Shown here: piece after piece, positions 28,967 to 40,515 of the stretch | Numbering within the stretch: the first letter of the stretch is position 1 | Layout of the letters: every line of letters begins with the position of its first letter | Source: Leishmania donovani | Taxonomy: Eukaryota; Euglenozoa; Kinetoplastea; Trypanosomatida; Trypanosomatidae | Direction of reading: 5' to 3' | DNA: 64,000 nucleotides | Assembly (NCBI RefSeq): GCF_000227135.1 | Contig: NC_018250.1 | Location: 101,418-165,417, forward strand | Notes under the pieces: generated by a model | Database searches by the model: none | What the model saw: only the letters and a program-made list of their open reading frames with translations | Told to the model about the DNA's origin: nothing | Translations under genes and position numbers: made by a program

Positions 28967-30067
28967 ATGTCTTGCATCCCAACGCAGCAACCCTTGAATG
29001 AGGTAGAGTTGCTGATGCAGGAACTGCAACTACGCATGACGCGAACTGCCGAGGCCAGTCCTCGCCTGTACGCAGCCCTACAGGAGCCGCGTGCCATCTA
29101 TGCGATACTGGCGGAGTTTTTCGAGTCGCAACTCGAGCAGTCGCGACGGGCGAAAGACGTGGCACTTGAAGCGGCGGATGTGCGGCGAGTATGGGCCTTC
29201 TGCTTGGAGGCGCTAGCGTTCTCGTGCGCGACGTATGACACGAACGCCGCCCCCTCGTCGAGTGCACTGTCGCACGCCCAAGCGCCTGCCCAGTCGCTCG
29301 ACGACTTTGTCCGCGGCGCACCGTCTCTGCCGCTTGAGGCTCTGCAGCGCGGCGCCCCTGTTGTCGATGCGAATTCCGTTGCGCGTGCGCCGTCTGCCGC
29401 CGCTACGCCGTCATCGCCGTGCACAGCGAGGAGCGAAGCGCGTCGCACCTCCGTCTTTTCTATTCTTCGCTCAGGCTTTGCGGGAATGATGGACTTGGCG
29501 TACGTGGCCGATCAACGCCTACAGCGCCCCTCGTCATCGGGAGCAATCTCGGTGGTGTCGCTGGCCGCCCTTGCCGCTTCTCTCGTCCCGACACTGGATC
29601 GAGTGCAGGCAGTGCGGTTGACAGCTCAGATCGCGGATGACGTCGTCGATAGTCGCATCACTTCCAGTGACGGGTCAACCGTGCCACCGTGCTCGAGGTC
29701 CGCTGTGGCGACACTCTTGGCTGGCGTGTGGCACATATGGGGTGTGTTGGACGCCGCACACTCGCCAACGCTCTACTCGCTGGGACAGCGTCTCTTTCAG
29801 CAGTTTGCCACCCCCGCGCATGGCCGGATGGCGCCTAACGTATCGCCGGTGTCCTTCGCGGCCTGGTTGCAACGTGCTCTACGGGAAAACAACGGTGCTC
29901 TGCATCAACAGTTGTACGCAGATGCCGAAGGGAGTACGCCACCAGCGAAAAAAAGTGCTGGAAAAGTCGATGCTGCTGCCACACGCGCAACTAAAGACCA
30001 TAACACGGCGGCAGTGACGGAGGACGTTGCTGCTGTCTCAGACTTCTGGGCATGGCTTGCAAGCTAA
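28967..30067 (+). CDS. Unassigned 366-residue protein
   Basis: I do not recognise this family. The start MSCIPTQQPLNEVELLMQEL is followed by a helical N-terminal part (residues 1-90: LYAALQEPRAIYAILAEFFES, quoted in part, and VRRVWAFCLEALAFSC). There is an Ala/Ser/Pro-rich linker near 90-150, then a second helical part at about 155-300 (FSILRSGFAGMMDLAY, VVSLAALAASLVPTLDRV, LLAGVWHIWGVLDAAH, LGQRLFQQFATP). The tail is Ala/Thr/Lys-rich and ends VSDFWAWLAS. An all-helical fold is likely; no signal peptide or clear membrane helix is seen. Coding use is typical of the neighbours. It is followed by another unassigned gene on the same strand. Confidence 0.75.
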   Translation: MSCIPTQQPLNEVELLMQELQLRMTRTAEASPRLYAALQEPRAIYAILAEFFESQLEQSRRAKDVALEAADVRRVWAFCLEALAFSCATYDTNAAPSSSALSHAQAPAQSLDDFVRGAPSLPLEALQRGAPVVDANSVARAPSAAATPSSPCTARSEARRTSVFSILRSGFAGMMDLAYVADQRLQRPSSSGAISVVSLAALAASLVPTLDRVQAVRLTAQIADDVVDSRITSSDGSTVPPCSRSAVATLLAGVWHIWGVLDAAHSPTLYSLGQRLFQQFATPAHGRMAPNVSPVSFAAWLQRALRENNGALHQQLYADAEGSTPPAKKSAGKVDAAATRATKDHNTAAVTEDVAAVSDFWAWLAS

Positions 30068-30844
30068 GCATGCCGCAGGTGTCTGCGTGTGTCAGCGCAC
30101 GCAGGTGTGCCCGCGACGCCACTGCTCTGCTCAAGTTTGCATATCGCGTGTTGGCACCGTTGTTGCAGCGACGTTAGAATGCGTTCTTTAGTCGCGGAGC
30201 TGAGCGGAGATGGCGGTACGCATGTCGGACAGGTGCCGCAGGGCGCTGTTGCTGAGCCGCACTGGACAAGCTACGCTGTCCCTCCCTTGTCCCGGCCAAT
30301 CTCGCGCACGTGTGTCAGCATGCACGCACCTCGCCTCTTCAGTCGGCCTCTCCATGTACAGGCCCGGCGTACGCAAGGCGCGGCGCCAGTGCAAAACATA
30401 CATGGATCGTTCTTCGTGACCGCGCTGCATCGCTGGATGATGTCGCATGTCTGCTGCGCTCTCCGTGCGTGCGTGCGTGCGCCCCCTCTCTTTCCACGCT
30501 CGCCCACAACTCACTTGGGGCGAGTTCCCTGCCAGCACCACGGCGGCAAAGCGGGGCTGTGGCAGACAGCGAGCGGGCCAACAAGTCCGCGCCATCCTCC
30601 TCCTCGTTCTCTCCTTCGCATCCCTTCATATCGGGAGGCTCCGCCCCTCCTTCTTCACAAGGCACGTGGGTTGTGGCGCCGTTCACCATCGATCGGGGCT
30701 GTGCGTGTACAGCGCTCACCAGCGTGTCATCTCCCTCTTTTTTGAGCGCAGACATAGCCGTACACAACCTCCGCCACCTCTCTCCCCCTTTCGACACCCG
30801 CTTACGGCGTTGCTGGCATTGTAGTGTGACCGGGAATCCTTGCC
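30068..30844. other. Intergenic region
   Basis: No gene is supported. Frames such as 30089-30745 carry no domain and overlap others in the same strand. A CT-rich tract near 30771-30805 precedes the next gene. Confidence 0.55.
30771..30824 (+). promoter_or_regulatory. Candidate trans-splice acceptor for gene at 30845
   Basis: A tract rich in C and T (ccgccacctctctccccctt) leads to gtag with AG at 30823-30824, 20 bases upstream of the ATG. Confidence 0.4.
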
Positions 30845-31618
30845 ATGGAGGCGCGTGCTGCTGCTCGAAGTCAACGCGACATGCGCGTCACACAAAACCT
30901 GTCGTTACGGCGCCGCTGCATGTTTCTCATGGACCACGAGATGTGGCGTGTGTGCGCCCTCGGTGACAGCGGCGATGCTGGGCCGACCGGTGCCAGCGCT
31001 GAGCAACTGCGCTTGTCCACTCTGGCACTGCTCAGGACGCACTCTAGGCAGCTGGAGGAAGTCACAGAGGCGGGGGTGGAAGACATCAAGGCTGCCGTGA
31101 GTGGCATGACTACCGCACTCCTGTCTGCTCCATCTCGAGCCTCAAGACACGCAAAGGCGTCGTCAGCACCAACCTCCACAGCAGCCGTGCCGTTATCTTC
31201 TGCGACCCGCAGCACTGCCCGCGAGAACGTCTGCTGGGATCGATGGGAGGAAGCGCTGGAGACACTCCTCGCCTTCCTTGAGGAACCACGCGGCACAAGC
31301 TCCGCTCAGAGTCCGACAAGCGGCTGGAGCACGCTGAAAGGAGACGGCAACGCAGGCGGCGGCTTCTCCATAGCAAGTTGCGAAACTGATCTGGAGAGAG
31401 CCGTGCGCACGTTGCTATGTGAGCTTGTTCGTCACTTCTATGAGGCTGGGCGAGCTTACTACGCCGCGAAGAAAGACGCAGAGCGAGCGGCGGCGCATAG
31501 CAAGCGATCTCGTGACACACCGGCTGACGGCGGCAACACTGGTCGCTGTAAGATGCGTGTGACGTGGAGCGTGGCCGCCCCCATCGCCCCGCTTTTGTAC
31601 GATCTCTACACGGAGTGA
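30845..31618 (+). CDS. Unassigned 257-residue protein
   Basis: I do not recognise this family. The N-terminus is basic (RSQRDMRVTQNLSLRRRCMFLMDHEMW). Residues of about 55-85 look helical (LRLSTLALLRTHSRQLEEV), then comes a Ser/Ala/Thr linker at about 93-122, a helical segment WDRWEEALETLLAFLEE near 130, a Ser/Gly-rich stretch, and a final helical part (ETDLERAVRTLLCELVRHF, YEAGRAYYAAKKDAERAAA). It ends WSVAAPIAPLLYDLYTE. No membrane helix or catalytic motif is seen. The pattern of helices separated by low-complexity linkers resembles its upstream neighbour, but I see no sequence identity between them. Confidence 0.7.
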   Translation: MEARAAARSQRDMRVTQNLSLRRRCMFLMDHEMWRVCALGDSGDAGPTGASAEQLRLSTLALLRTHSRQLEEVTEAGVEDIKAAVSGMTTALLSAPSRASRHAKASSAPTSTAAVPLSSATRSTARENVCWDRWEEALETLLAFLEEPRGTSSAQSPTSGWSTLKGDGNAGGGFSIASCETDLERAVRTLLCELVRHFYEAGRAYYAAKKDAERAAAHSKRSRDTPADGGNTGRCKMRVTWSVAAPIAPLLYDLYTE

Positions 31619-33213
31619 AGGGGCTCTTTTCCTCGTGCACCGTGGCGGATCAGCGGGAGGGTGAGTTTCGGAAGCGCCCCAGCACACGCACGAGAAGAGG
31701 CGGGAATGGAGGAATTTAAAAGCCACCTGCTAGCGTGTATCTTTCACTCAACCTCTATGGCTCCTTTTCTTTCGCTAGCCCAAGCCCCACCCATCTTCTC
31801 TCGCTCTCCTGCTAGTCACGCACACCACCCGTGACCGCTGAGCCCTCTACTGATACACACAGATTGCAACCACCCATAACGAAATCGATGGGGACGACAT
31901 CGCGCGCCAATCGATGTGGGGGCACGCTTACACCAAAAGCAAAAAACATCTGCTCGTGGTCGTTTCTTTTTTGGCGAGAGAGGGGTGGGGGCATCGCCAC
32001 GAGAAGGCGTCGAAACGGGGTGAACACCGGGCACGGGGTTCACTTTCGACTCTTTCAATGCTGGTGGCCGCATTGGTGCCAGAGTATTCTTATGTATTGC
32101 ACAGCTTAGAGCCGGAGAGCCTCTTCCTGCGCGGATGCTGCGCCTTGCACGCGCTGAGTCTGCGCGTGTGTGTGTGTGTGTGTCTGTTGGCAGCGGCTTT
32201 GCTCTCACTGCTGCATCAGTGCGTCTCACTCCACGTGCACATGCGCACGCGCCCCTCCTCTCGTCACCTCTCTGCTCACGTTCCCTTCAGAGACGTAGTG
32301 AGGGGGTGAGGAAGGGGAGGGGGCGCACCGTAACTCTGTGCGGACGCGCGTCTGCCTCGTCGCACGTGTTCTGTCTGCTGCGCCTGCTTCTCTTTGTATG
32401 CCTTTTACATGCCACCCCACCCCACCCCATAGCCTTCGAAAAGCTGAACAACAGATGACCGTCGCAATCGCACCAAGGAAGCGCGTCCACAAAACACGCG
32501 CGCAAGCACCTGCCCCCGCTCATCTCGTTTTTTTTTTCGCCGTTGTTGCCCTTTCGCTTGGCTTCCGTGCCGCTTGATGGTATCAGACATGCACAGCAGC
32601 AGGGGCAGCAGCGGTTGTGCTGGCAGTCACGCTCATTCCCCCACCCATCCACCCACCCGGCGCGTCACAGTATGTGGTGGCGCACCGACGTCTTCAGGTT
32701 AAAGAGCAGCGAAGAACGCGAGGTGGAGAGCAGGCGATGCAGCCCAAGTATATGCGACAGGAAGCGGTGACTATGGGCCGGCGAGCTCGGTAAAGTGACA
32801 CTCATCGCCTCTCCCTCGCTTCCTGGTCTTGCTAAACGCATTTATCCACCGTGGTCACGAACGGAAACACACACACACACACGCACGCACACCCGCGCGC
32901 GCAGCAACGGAACCCGCACACGTCCCCCAGCAATCCTCGCTCATGCATCCTGATGTAGCAAGACCTGCACTATCCTCTTCTCTCCTCTTCTCCTTGCCCT
33001 TGATCTTATCGTGTCTGTCGGTGTCGCGATCGACCACCGACACCGCACCACGTAACACAACGCCCCACCGCCATATCCGCCCATCCCAGCTCCCTCTCAA
33101 GCATCCTCTATTCATTTGCACATCTTTTCTGCATTCCCTCGGCCCACCATTCAATCACGCCCCCTCCCCCACCTCCCTCTTCCCACTCAAACACCAGCTT
33201 TATCATCACCGCC
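31619..33213. other. Intergenic region before alcohol dehydrogenase
   Basis: 1.6 kb without a gene. (GT)n lies at about 32166-32183, (AC)n at about 32868-32886, and C/T-rich sequence dominates from 32960 to 33190. Confidence 0.6.
33158..33197 (+). promoter_or_regulatory. Candidate trans-splice acceptor, alcohol dehydrogenase
   Basis: An almost pure C/T tract (ccccctcccccacctccctc) is followed by caccag with AG at 33196-33197, only 16 bases before the ATG at 33214. Confidence 0.5.
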
Positions 33214-34272
33214 ATGCCGACTGAAGCGCACGGATGGGCTGCCCTCTCCGCCAAGTCGAAGCTGGAGCCCTTCACCTTCCAGCGCCGTGACGTTGGCCCT
33301 GACGATGTGGTGATCAACATAGCGTACTGCGGTGTGTGCCACAGCGACGTGCATCAGGCCCGCGATGAGTGGGACGGCTCCACGTTCCCGATGGTGCCCG
33401 GCCACGAGATTGTTGGCCACGTGACGAAGGTGGGCTCAGAAGTGACCAAGTACAAGGCTGGCGACAGGGTTGGCGTGGGCTGCATGGTGGACTCGTGCAT
33501 GAAGTGCCGCCAGTGCGAGCGCGGCCTGGAGCAGTATTGCGTGAATGGCGCGTCGTTCACCTACAACAGCACGCAGCAGGACAAGAAGACGCCGACCTTT
33601 GGCGGCTACTCCGACCACGTGGTGGTGCGCGAGCATTTCGTTGTGAGCATCCCGGATAACCTCGACCTGTGCGCCGCGGCACCGCTTCTCTGCGCTGGTG
33701 TCACGACGTTCTCGCCGCTGCGGTACTGGGGAGTGAAGAAGGGCACGCGCGTGGGTGTGGTTGGGCTGGGCGGTCTGGGCCACATGGCCGTGAAGCTGGC
33801 GAACGCGATGGGGGCGGAAGTGACGGTGTTCACTCGCTCCTCGAACAAAGTCGAGGAGGCGAAAAACCTCGGCGCGCACCACGTCGTCAACACGAACAAC
33901 GAGCAGGAGATGAATTCGATTCAGGGAACACTCGACGTGATTGTGGACACGGTGGGCATGAGCCACGACCTGCGCCCCTACATGATGACGCTGGACATCG
34001 ACGGCAAGCTTGCCCTGGTGGGCATGCCGGAGCACGCGCACCCGCCGCTGGACCCCCGGCGCATTATCGCTTCGCGCCAGTGTGTTGGCGGGTCGAATAT
34101 TGCTGGCATGCCTGAGACACAAGAGCTGCTCAACTTCTGCGGTGAGCACAACATCACCGCGACGGTGGAGAAGATCAGCATCGAATGCATCAACGAGGCC
34201 TACGAGCGCATGTTGGCGAGCGACGTGCGCTACCGCTTCGTGATTGACATGGCATCTCTGAAAAGGGAGTAG
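33214..34272 (+). CDS. NADP-dependent zinc alcohol dehydrogenase (CAD-like)
   Basis: A 352-residue medium-chain dehydrogenase of the cinnamyl-alcohol-dehydrogenase type, interconverting aldehydes and alcohols, probably with NADPH and in the cytosol. The catalytic zinc ligands are Cys39 (CGVCHSD), His64-Glu65 (PGHEIVG) and Cys160 (PLLCAGVT). The structural zinc set is Cys95, Cys98, Cys101 and Cys109 (SCMKCRQCERGLEQYC). The Rossmann loop is GLGGLGHMAVKLA at 184-196, followed by TRSSNK, where the Ser/Arg-type residues after the second strand favour NADP over NAD. Length matches the family. I recall that this gene lacks a counterpart in Trypanosoma brucei, and the type is common in bacteria and plants, so horizontal origin is possible. 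The ATG at 33214 follows a splice signal. Confidence 0.95.
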   Translation: MPTEAHGWAALSAKSKLEPFTFQRRDVGPDDVVINIAYCGVCHSDVHQARDEWDGSTFPMVPGHEIVGHVTKVGSEVTKYKAGDRVGVGCMVDSCMKCRQCERGLEQYCVNGASFTYNSTQQDKKTPTFGGYSDHVVVREHFVVSIPDNLDLCAAAPLLCAGVTTFSPLRYWGVKKGTRVGVVGLGGLGHMAVKLANAMGAEVTVFTRSSNKVEEAKNLGAHHVVNTNNEQEMNSIQGTLDVIVDTVGMSHDLRPYMMTLDIDGKLALVGMPEHAHPPLDPRRIIASRQCVGGSNIAGMPETQELLNFCGEHNITATVEKISIECINEAYERMLASDVRYRFVIDMASLKRE

Positions 34273-37200
34273 ACGCGGCCCTCACAACGGCGTCACTGGA
34301 GGCAATGGTGCTCCGCAGCCCACCTGGTAAAAAAGCACTCTCGGGGAGAACTTCATCTTCCCCATGTGGGCTCGATCAGGCAGCTGCGGATGGCACTGCC
34401 GCTCCACGGTGTCCCTCTACGCAACTAGCAAACCCGTACTCCTCCTATCATGTTTTGGCTTCCATATAAACGCCGGACAGGACTTTACGGAGTCTGCCTC
34501 TGCGGTTACGGGAGAGCAGGATGACCAGTGACGTGGCCCGCGCCTTTTTTGTGTGGTGCGTGTACGTGTGCTTGGGTATGTTTTACGTCTTCGAACTCTG
34601 TTGAGGACACTCGTGCATGGACTGCCCCCCTCCCCCTCCTCTTCCTTCCCCCTCCACACTACCCGCCTCTCATTATCCATCTGTCTCCTTTCCATGTTTG
34701 GACGCCTCTTCACGTGCATCTTGCGGCGTTTTGTGTATGTGTGCGTGAGCTGTGACGGCAATACCTGCAAGGGCGAAGAGGAAAGTGACGGACTGGGTGG
34801 TCAGTGGGCAAGTGGAGGAGAAAGGGAGAAGACGGCGGGGCAGCGGCAAATGGTCGATCATCACAAACTCTGCCATCGACGCGAGTAAACCAAAGTGGTG
34901 CTCGTAAGCCGGCCAGAGAGACGAGGGCTGATATATATATATAGCGACGGCGGTTTTCTTTTTTATCTTTCTTTTCCATTATTTGTTTTCCTCTTTCTAC
35001 TTCATTGATTGGTGACGCGGTCGCTACTGATGGCACGCACTCGTATCAACGGTGAAGGAATGAGCGAGTGTGTTCGGGTGTGTGTCGGGGTGGGCTGCTA
35101 CTGCCGGTGCGCGCTAACACCGAGGAGCAGTGGGTTCGAAAACAGCAGGAAAAACTGAACTTTCTCAGCATGAGGACAAGAAAGGCGAAGAACCAACTGA
35201 CAACAGCGACGGAGGGGGAGAGAGCCGGTGGCGGAGGAGCGACGAGAAGCTCATGAGCACATATCGGCGCACAATCACACACCGATGACGTACATGGCGG
35301 CGGGTGGGCGAGGAGTGCATGGCAAGGAGAGGAAAGAGTCTCGAACAAGAGAAGCGGGAGGAGGGAATCAGCGAGTAGCGTGCGCGAGAGCCACGCAGAT
35401 TGACCGCGAGCAAGCAAACACAAAAAGGGACAACCCATATAAGTTGTAGCACTGTTTCTTTTCGTGGCTGCTTCTTCCGACTCCGTCTCCTGTTGTACTT
35501 CCTCCTCCCCCCCCTGCTCCTCTGCCCCTCCCTTTCCCTCTCCTTCTCTTCACACGGCTGAACTCTACCCGTCTCAATGAATTCAGAAGCCGGAACATGC
35601 TATTGCATTTTGGTTCCCTCCCTCCCCCTCTCCCCGCCGCCCCCCTCTTATTGTTATGTTTCACCCTGATTTTTTGGGGGAGAGGCGTATCTCTTTTGGG
35701 CTTGCCCCGTCGGCAAAAGGAAACGGTTTCTCATGCAGACGGCTGCTTGCTCTCACTAAACGGCTGTGCACTTGGACGTGCCGGCCTCTCTCCCTCCTCT
35801 GTCTCTGCGTTTGCGTCTTGTCGACATGCGTGTTCGTGTCATCGGCTTTGGGCTCCGAGACTTGTCTTTGCGGGTGCGTCTCGCTTGTTGTGTGCCTTTT
35901 CGTTCCGGACGGGGAAGTGCTCCGCCTCCCTCTCCGCAATATCCACGAAGCACCGATCGCAGCATTTTTTCTATGTGCGTGCGTGTGGCCCGCAAGTAAC
36001 CTGCTCGGCACGCCACATCTTCTCACTCTTCCGACTCTCAGCCCCTCCCCCTCCCCTACTCCCTCTCCCCATACTCGTCCCATGCGTGTTCGAATTCATT
36101 CCTCCTCTCCACTGGATACATGAAAATTTTTATTCCTTAGTATTGCGCATGAGTTGTGAGTTTTTCTCCGTGTTCAACTGACCTTTTTCCCTCCCCTCTG
36201 TACACCCCCCCCCTGCCCCTCCCCTCTGCACCTCTAAAGAGAAGGGAGGGAGAAGGTATTTGCTTGACCATCTTTCTCTGTTTCGCCTGTGCTCCCTTTT
36301 GTTTCCGTATTGCCAACGACTTGAACCGTGCGCTCGCGTGCAGCGTCGCGAGCCAATGCCTCGGTGTTTCAATAAAAAGCTTCCCTTTTTTCTATTTTCC
36401 TTTGTTTTCTTTGCTCGTTGTTTTAGCAGGTCGCCGAAGACACGCGCTTTCCATAACACCCCTTATAATCACGTTGGGGAGAGGGGATGTGGGTTGCGCA
36501 GCGCCTCCTCTCCAGATACTTGTGTTAGCTCCTTCCTTCTCCTCCCTTCAATGGCTCTTTTCTCTGTGCGACTCAGCCGGCGGCACCGTTGCGTTTTAAT
36601 ACTCACCTAGCACAGTCACACACACACGCGCGCGCACAATGCGCGTGCCCACGGCTTCTTGCTCCCCCTTCTCGTCGCACTCCATGACCACATGCAACCT
36701 CCACGCTCCCGTCTTTCGTCGTCTACCGTCCGACATGCTCTCTCCTTCCACGCCAGCTGGTTCCCAACTACTACGCACACATCCACACTTGGGTGCGGGG
36801 CCAGGGGCGCACTTGAGAGATAGAAAGCGGAAGGACTGTGGAGGAAAGAGGCAATGCAGAGTTCGGGGATGCGCAGAGAAGCGGTTGCGTGCCTGTGTCT
36901 GTGTGCAGAAGTTTAGAGGCTGCACGATGCAGCTGGTGCCAGCGGCGTTGCGTGGCCTCTCCGCACACGTCGGGAGACGAAGAGGGGGTGGGTGGAGGAA
37001 AAGAACGCCATTTTGAGCGGTGGACCGTGAGGACATCGAAACGGAAAAGTGAAACACAACAACAGCATAATGTCAACAGCTTCCATTATTCAAGAAGAAT
37101 GTGGGAGGGGAGGAGCAGGCACGGAGGCTGCTGCTGCCGCCGCGGCGGCGGCGGCGGCGGCAACCCACTCAGAATCGCGTCTCTTCCATTTCTCGGAAAA

Positions 37201-37671
37201 AGTCCTGCGCTCCTCGCTACCCTCTCCCTCCCGTATCGGCCGTGACGCGGCAAGGATGGCAAGTGCGTCGTCGCTTAGGCATGTGTTGCGCACACACAGT
37301 ATTACCACTTTCTAATAGAGGGCACAGCTGCCTCTCCTTTACCAGAACGAAATCGCAAGGCTACTCTCTGTGTCTCTCTGTCGCCCTCTTCTACGTGTTT
37401 TTTGTTTGGGGGGTTCCTTCCCCGCACCTCACCTGCTGCCGCTACTCACTGCTTGGTGTGTCGCCATGTTTTGTGGCTGTTTTGGCTGACGTGTGATCTA
37501 CGTCCCACTCACCTAAACAACCACCTACCCCTACCTCGTTCTCTCACAATACTCCGCGCTGCTGCAGTGTGCTCTAAGTCTAACGCGCTGATTCCCCCTC
37601 CCCCACTCTCTCAATCGTCTCTGATACAATCGGCCGAGTATCCCCGATAGAGATAAGGTATCACGGCAAGG
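34273..37671. other. 3.4 kb gene-free region
   Basis: No protein gene is supported on either strand. Contents include a (TA)n block at about 34930-34943, purine-rich gaggag stretches near 35160-35400, C/T-rich stretches near 35480-35560 and 36040-36080, and a GCC/CGG trinucleotide run at about 37128-37162. The upstream leader of the small gene at 37672 has a tract ending ctgctgcag with AG at 37566-37567. Confidence 0.55.
37128..37162 (+). repeat. GCC/CGG trinucleotide run
   Basis: gctgctgccgccgcggcggc and further CGG units form a short GC-only microsatellite that is self-complementary about ccgccgcggcgg. It is non-coding in this context. Confidence 0.8.
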
Positions 37672-38028
37672 ATGCGTCGTTTCACGTCCCGCATTGCGGC
37701 CTTCGCGGCCGTGCCGGCGGCTGAGCAGACCCGCCAGCTTCACTTCCCCATTTCGCCCCCACCGATTGAGATCGACTACCTTGATAGCGACCCGCTTGAG
37801 TTCGCCGTGCGCACGGAGGCGCGCAGGTGGGGCTTTGATGACTTGCAGTACATGCGTGAGCTCGCGTTTGTACGCATCAAGAATAACCCGTCGATCGGCG
37901 ACTTCCGCAACATGACACCAGAGGAACGCCGCGACCTCTTCTGGGGTAGCGACCGTCAGGACTTCTTTCGCTACATCACCTTAAAGCTGACGGGCCACCC
38001 CGAGCACCTCTATCACCGCGGCTGGTAA
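37672..38028 (+). CDS. Small probable mitochondrial protein (possibly COX subunit 10)
   Basis: A 118-residue protein. The N-terminus MRRFTSRIAAFAAVPAAEQT has Arg and Ala but no early acids, fitting a mitochondrial presequence. The rest is compact and charged: PPPIEIDYLDSDPLEFAVRT, ARRWGFDDLQYMRELAFVRIK, and MTPEERRDLFWGSDRQDFFR. It has no membrane helix. From memory, the gene just upstream of the ABCG5 gene on Leishmania chromosome 23 is annotated as a trypanosomatid-specific cytochrome c oxidase subunit (subunit 10); I cannot verify that from sequence. The mitochondrial location is an inference from the N-terminus. Coding use is typical and the frame is bounded by UTR-like sequence on both sides. 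Confidence 0.75.
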   Translation: MRRFTSRIAAFAAVPAAEQTRQLHFPISPPPIEIDYLDSDPLEFAVRTEARRWGFDDLQYMRELAFVRIKNNPSIGDFRNMTPEERRDLFWGSDRQDFFRYITLKLTGHPEHLYHRGW

Positions 38029-40460
38029 GGAATTAGGTGTGTGTGTGTGTGCACTCCGAAGTGCCTTGCTTTTTACGTTCCCCCCTTCTCATCCACCCCT
38101 ATACGCTCTTGTGGCGCTTGAAGAGAGGGGGGGGGGGTGAAAGGCTGGCGTGGGTGATGGCCCTCCTTCTCCTTTTACATATGTTTCGTGTAGCAAGCTG
38201 CCCGCCTTCCTCTCCTGTCCTGTTTTTTTTTCTTACTTTTCCCCGTCGAACTACCCATGTGTCGCCCCCCTCCCCTCTCCTCGACTACCACCACCACCAC
38301 CGCCTCTCCTTGTCATCGCACAAGTGCGCGCGTGTGCCTGTGCAGCTTCGAGACGGTCTTTTCTTTCTACAGCGCAACACGCGCACGGCAGACAAAGGGT
38401 GGTGGACTGCGCCGGGCTCGCGATGGTCTCAACTACACCAGCAGCATCGCCTAGCAGTCACGCAAGACGGATGGGATGAGAAGGACCCGTAGTATAGGAA
38501 TCGAATCCGCGTATGCGCCTGTGTTCGTGTTGGGTGTCTGTGCGGCTGTGTTTTGTAAGTCTGTTGCTGCAGGTGGCCGCGTGCGCGTGCCTGCCGACGG
38601 AGCGGCGCGCCACCACCGACACGCAAAGACCCACATGCCCATGCACATGCGCGCATTGCGAGCACAACGGCGGCGTGGTATGGTGTACGCTAGTAGAAAG
38701 AACAAGTCAAGTGACCAGATGCCGGAGACTGGTGTGTGCATCACAAGGGATGGGGTGTTGTCCCGACGGAACTGTGCACTAGTCCTCTGCTTGCCGTGTG
38801 GGGGTGTGTACGCGTGATGACGCCGTAAAGGTGTGACAGACGCTTCTACTCCCCGCCACCACCACCCTCCCATCCATCACCCGCTTCGTCTGTTTAATGA
38901 CAAGAGAAACTCCCACATGCTTGTGTTTGTGGCGTGTCCGTCTGACCTTTTCCCCGTCTCCCTGCCCAGCTCACCGACTTACCCTCTCTCTGTTCGTCCA
39001 GTTGTCCCAGATCCTTTCCTCGTGCGCCTCCCTCCCTCTCGGTGGCACAGCTCGGTCTCGCGCGGCGTGCAGAGACGCGCATTCGTCTGTGGACGTGAGA
39101 GTGGAGAAGCGGCTGCGTGCACGCGTGTGTGTGATGAGGAAGAGGAGACACGTTTAAGAGGACTACGGCGATGGCGCAGTGGTCAAGGTGAAGCCAAGAG
39201 CCGAAGGGGTGGGACGCAGGTAAGACGTGAGGTGCGAGGGCACGAGAGAAGTGGGCATGACATGCGCGCGTGCGGGTGTCTGTGGAAGACCAATGCACAA
39301 ATAAGGAGAACAAAAAAAAACGCACACCATGAGAAAGCTGCGTGGGCGGAAGGGCGGGAGATGCACCAGCAAGGGTGCCTTTCATCCTTCGCCTCTCCCC
39401 TCCCCTCCACCCTTTCCTTTCACGCCAACGGGTGCGCTGCAACCTCAGCTGGCCCCCTTTCCGGGGCCGAAGAGCATTCCATCTCGGAGAGACGAATGGG
39501 GAGGGAGGGAGGGGGGGGGGCGGCGAGGGAAAGGCGGAACGCATCCCTAATGGAGAGGGGAGGGAAGAGTGCGAGGTGAATGCCGTCGGAGGATCGACTG
39601 CGGTGCTAACCGCGCATCATGTAACCCGGCCAGGCCGCATCACCTTCATGCATCCCGTTTTTTGTCTACGCGCCTTCGTACGCAAGTCATTCTCACGTTT
39701 TCTGTCACTCCTCTCTCTTTCCCACTCGCAACATCCCCACGATCAACGACGTTGCCTTTGCGAACCTTCTCACCTTTACGATTCTTACTCGAACACCGAT
39801 GCATCGAATTCCTCGCCCCGGTACGCACGCGTGCACGCACATGCAAAAGCCGTCACATCTCTGACTCTCCACGAACAACACCACACTCACCAATACCCAT
39901 AACACAGAGGAAACAGGACAAGCTAAAAAAGAGAGCAATCAAAGGACGTGCGCATCCGATTTCGTGTACGAGATCCTCTCCCCTTCTACATTTTCTGTGC
40001 CTGCGTACGGTTCTCTGCCTTTGGTGCACCCCCCCCCTCGCACACGCCGCTTCTTTCTTGCCGCTTCCCAGCCACTTGCTCGAGCACAAGGCCAACGATC
40101 CACTCACGGGCGTCATTGCGCGCACGCACGCGCACACACACAGAGAGAGGCAACGCTGCCGGCGTCCGGCTCTTCTATACAACTAAATCCACGCATACTC
40201 GTAGCTGTGTGAGGGATCCTTTCTCCCTCTCCCTCTCCCTCTCTCCTCGTTCCTCCACTCTCACGCTGACAGACGCACGCCCACACGCACGCAGCTTGTA
40301 TTGTTTTTCGTGCGCTCCGGATTCCAGTTCTCTTTACCTTCTTTTCCCTCTCTTGTCTCGTATCCCGCTTCTTCCTCATTCCTTTTTGTGGATCGTTTCG
40401 CTCTGTGTTGCGCTTGGCCCTCCTCCCTCGCTCAGTCTCTCTCTCTCTCGCCCTGTACAC

Positions 40461-40515
40461 ACACATATATATATATATATCAATACATTATATATATCGA
40501 TATATATATATATAT
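40461..40515. repeat. (TA)n block with dyad symmetry
   Basis: Two TA runs (atatatatatatatatat and tatatatatatatatat) flank the short centre caatacattatatatatcga. The block can pair with itself as a cruciform or RNA hairpin. It directly follows a long CT-rich tract and lies about 550 bases before the ABCG start codon. Confidence 0.8.

Noticed and set aside
35125..35150. gtgggttcgaaaac, a B-box-like element
   Set aside because: The last bases do not fit the B box and no A box or acceptor stem pairs lie upstream.
39170..39260. tRNA-like A box (tggcgcagtgg) near 39172
   Set aside because: It matches the internal promoter A-box consensus, but no GGTTCGA-type B box follows within 80 bases and no cloverleaf can be drawn.
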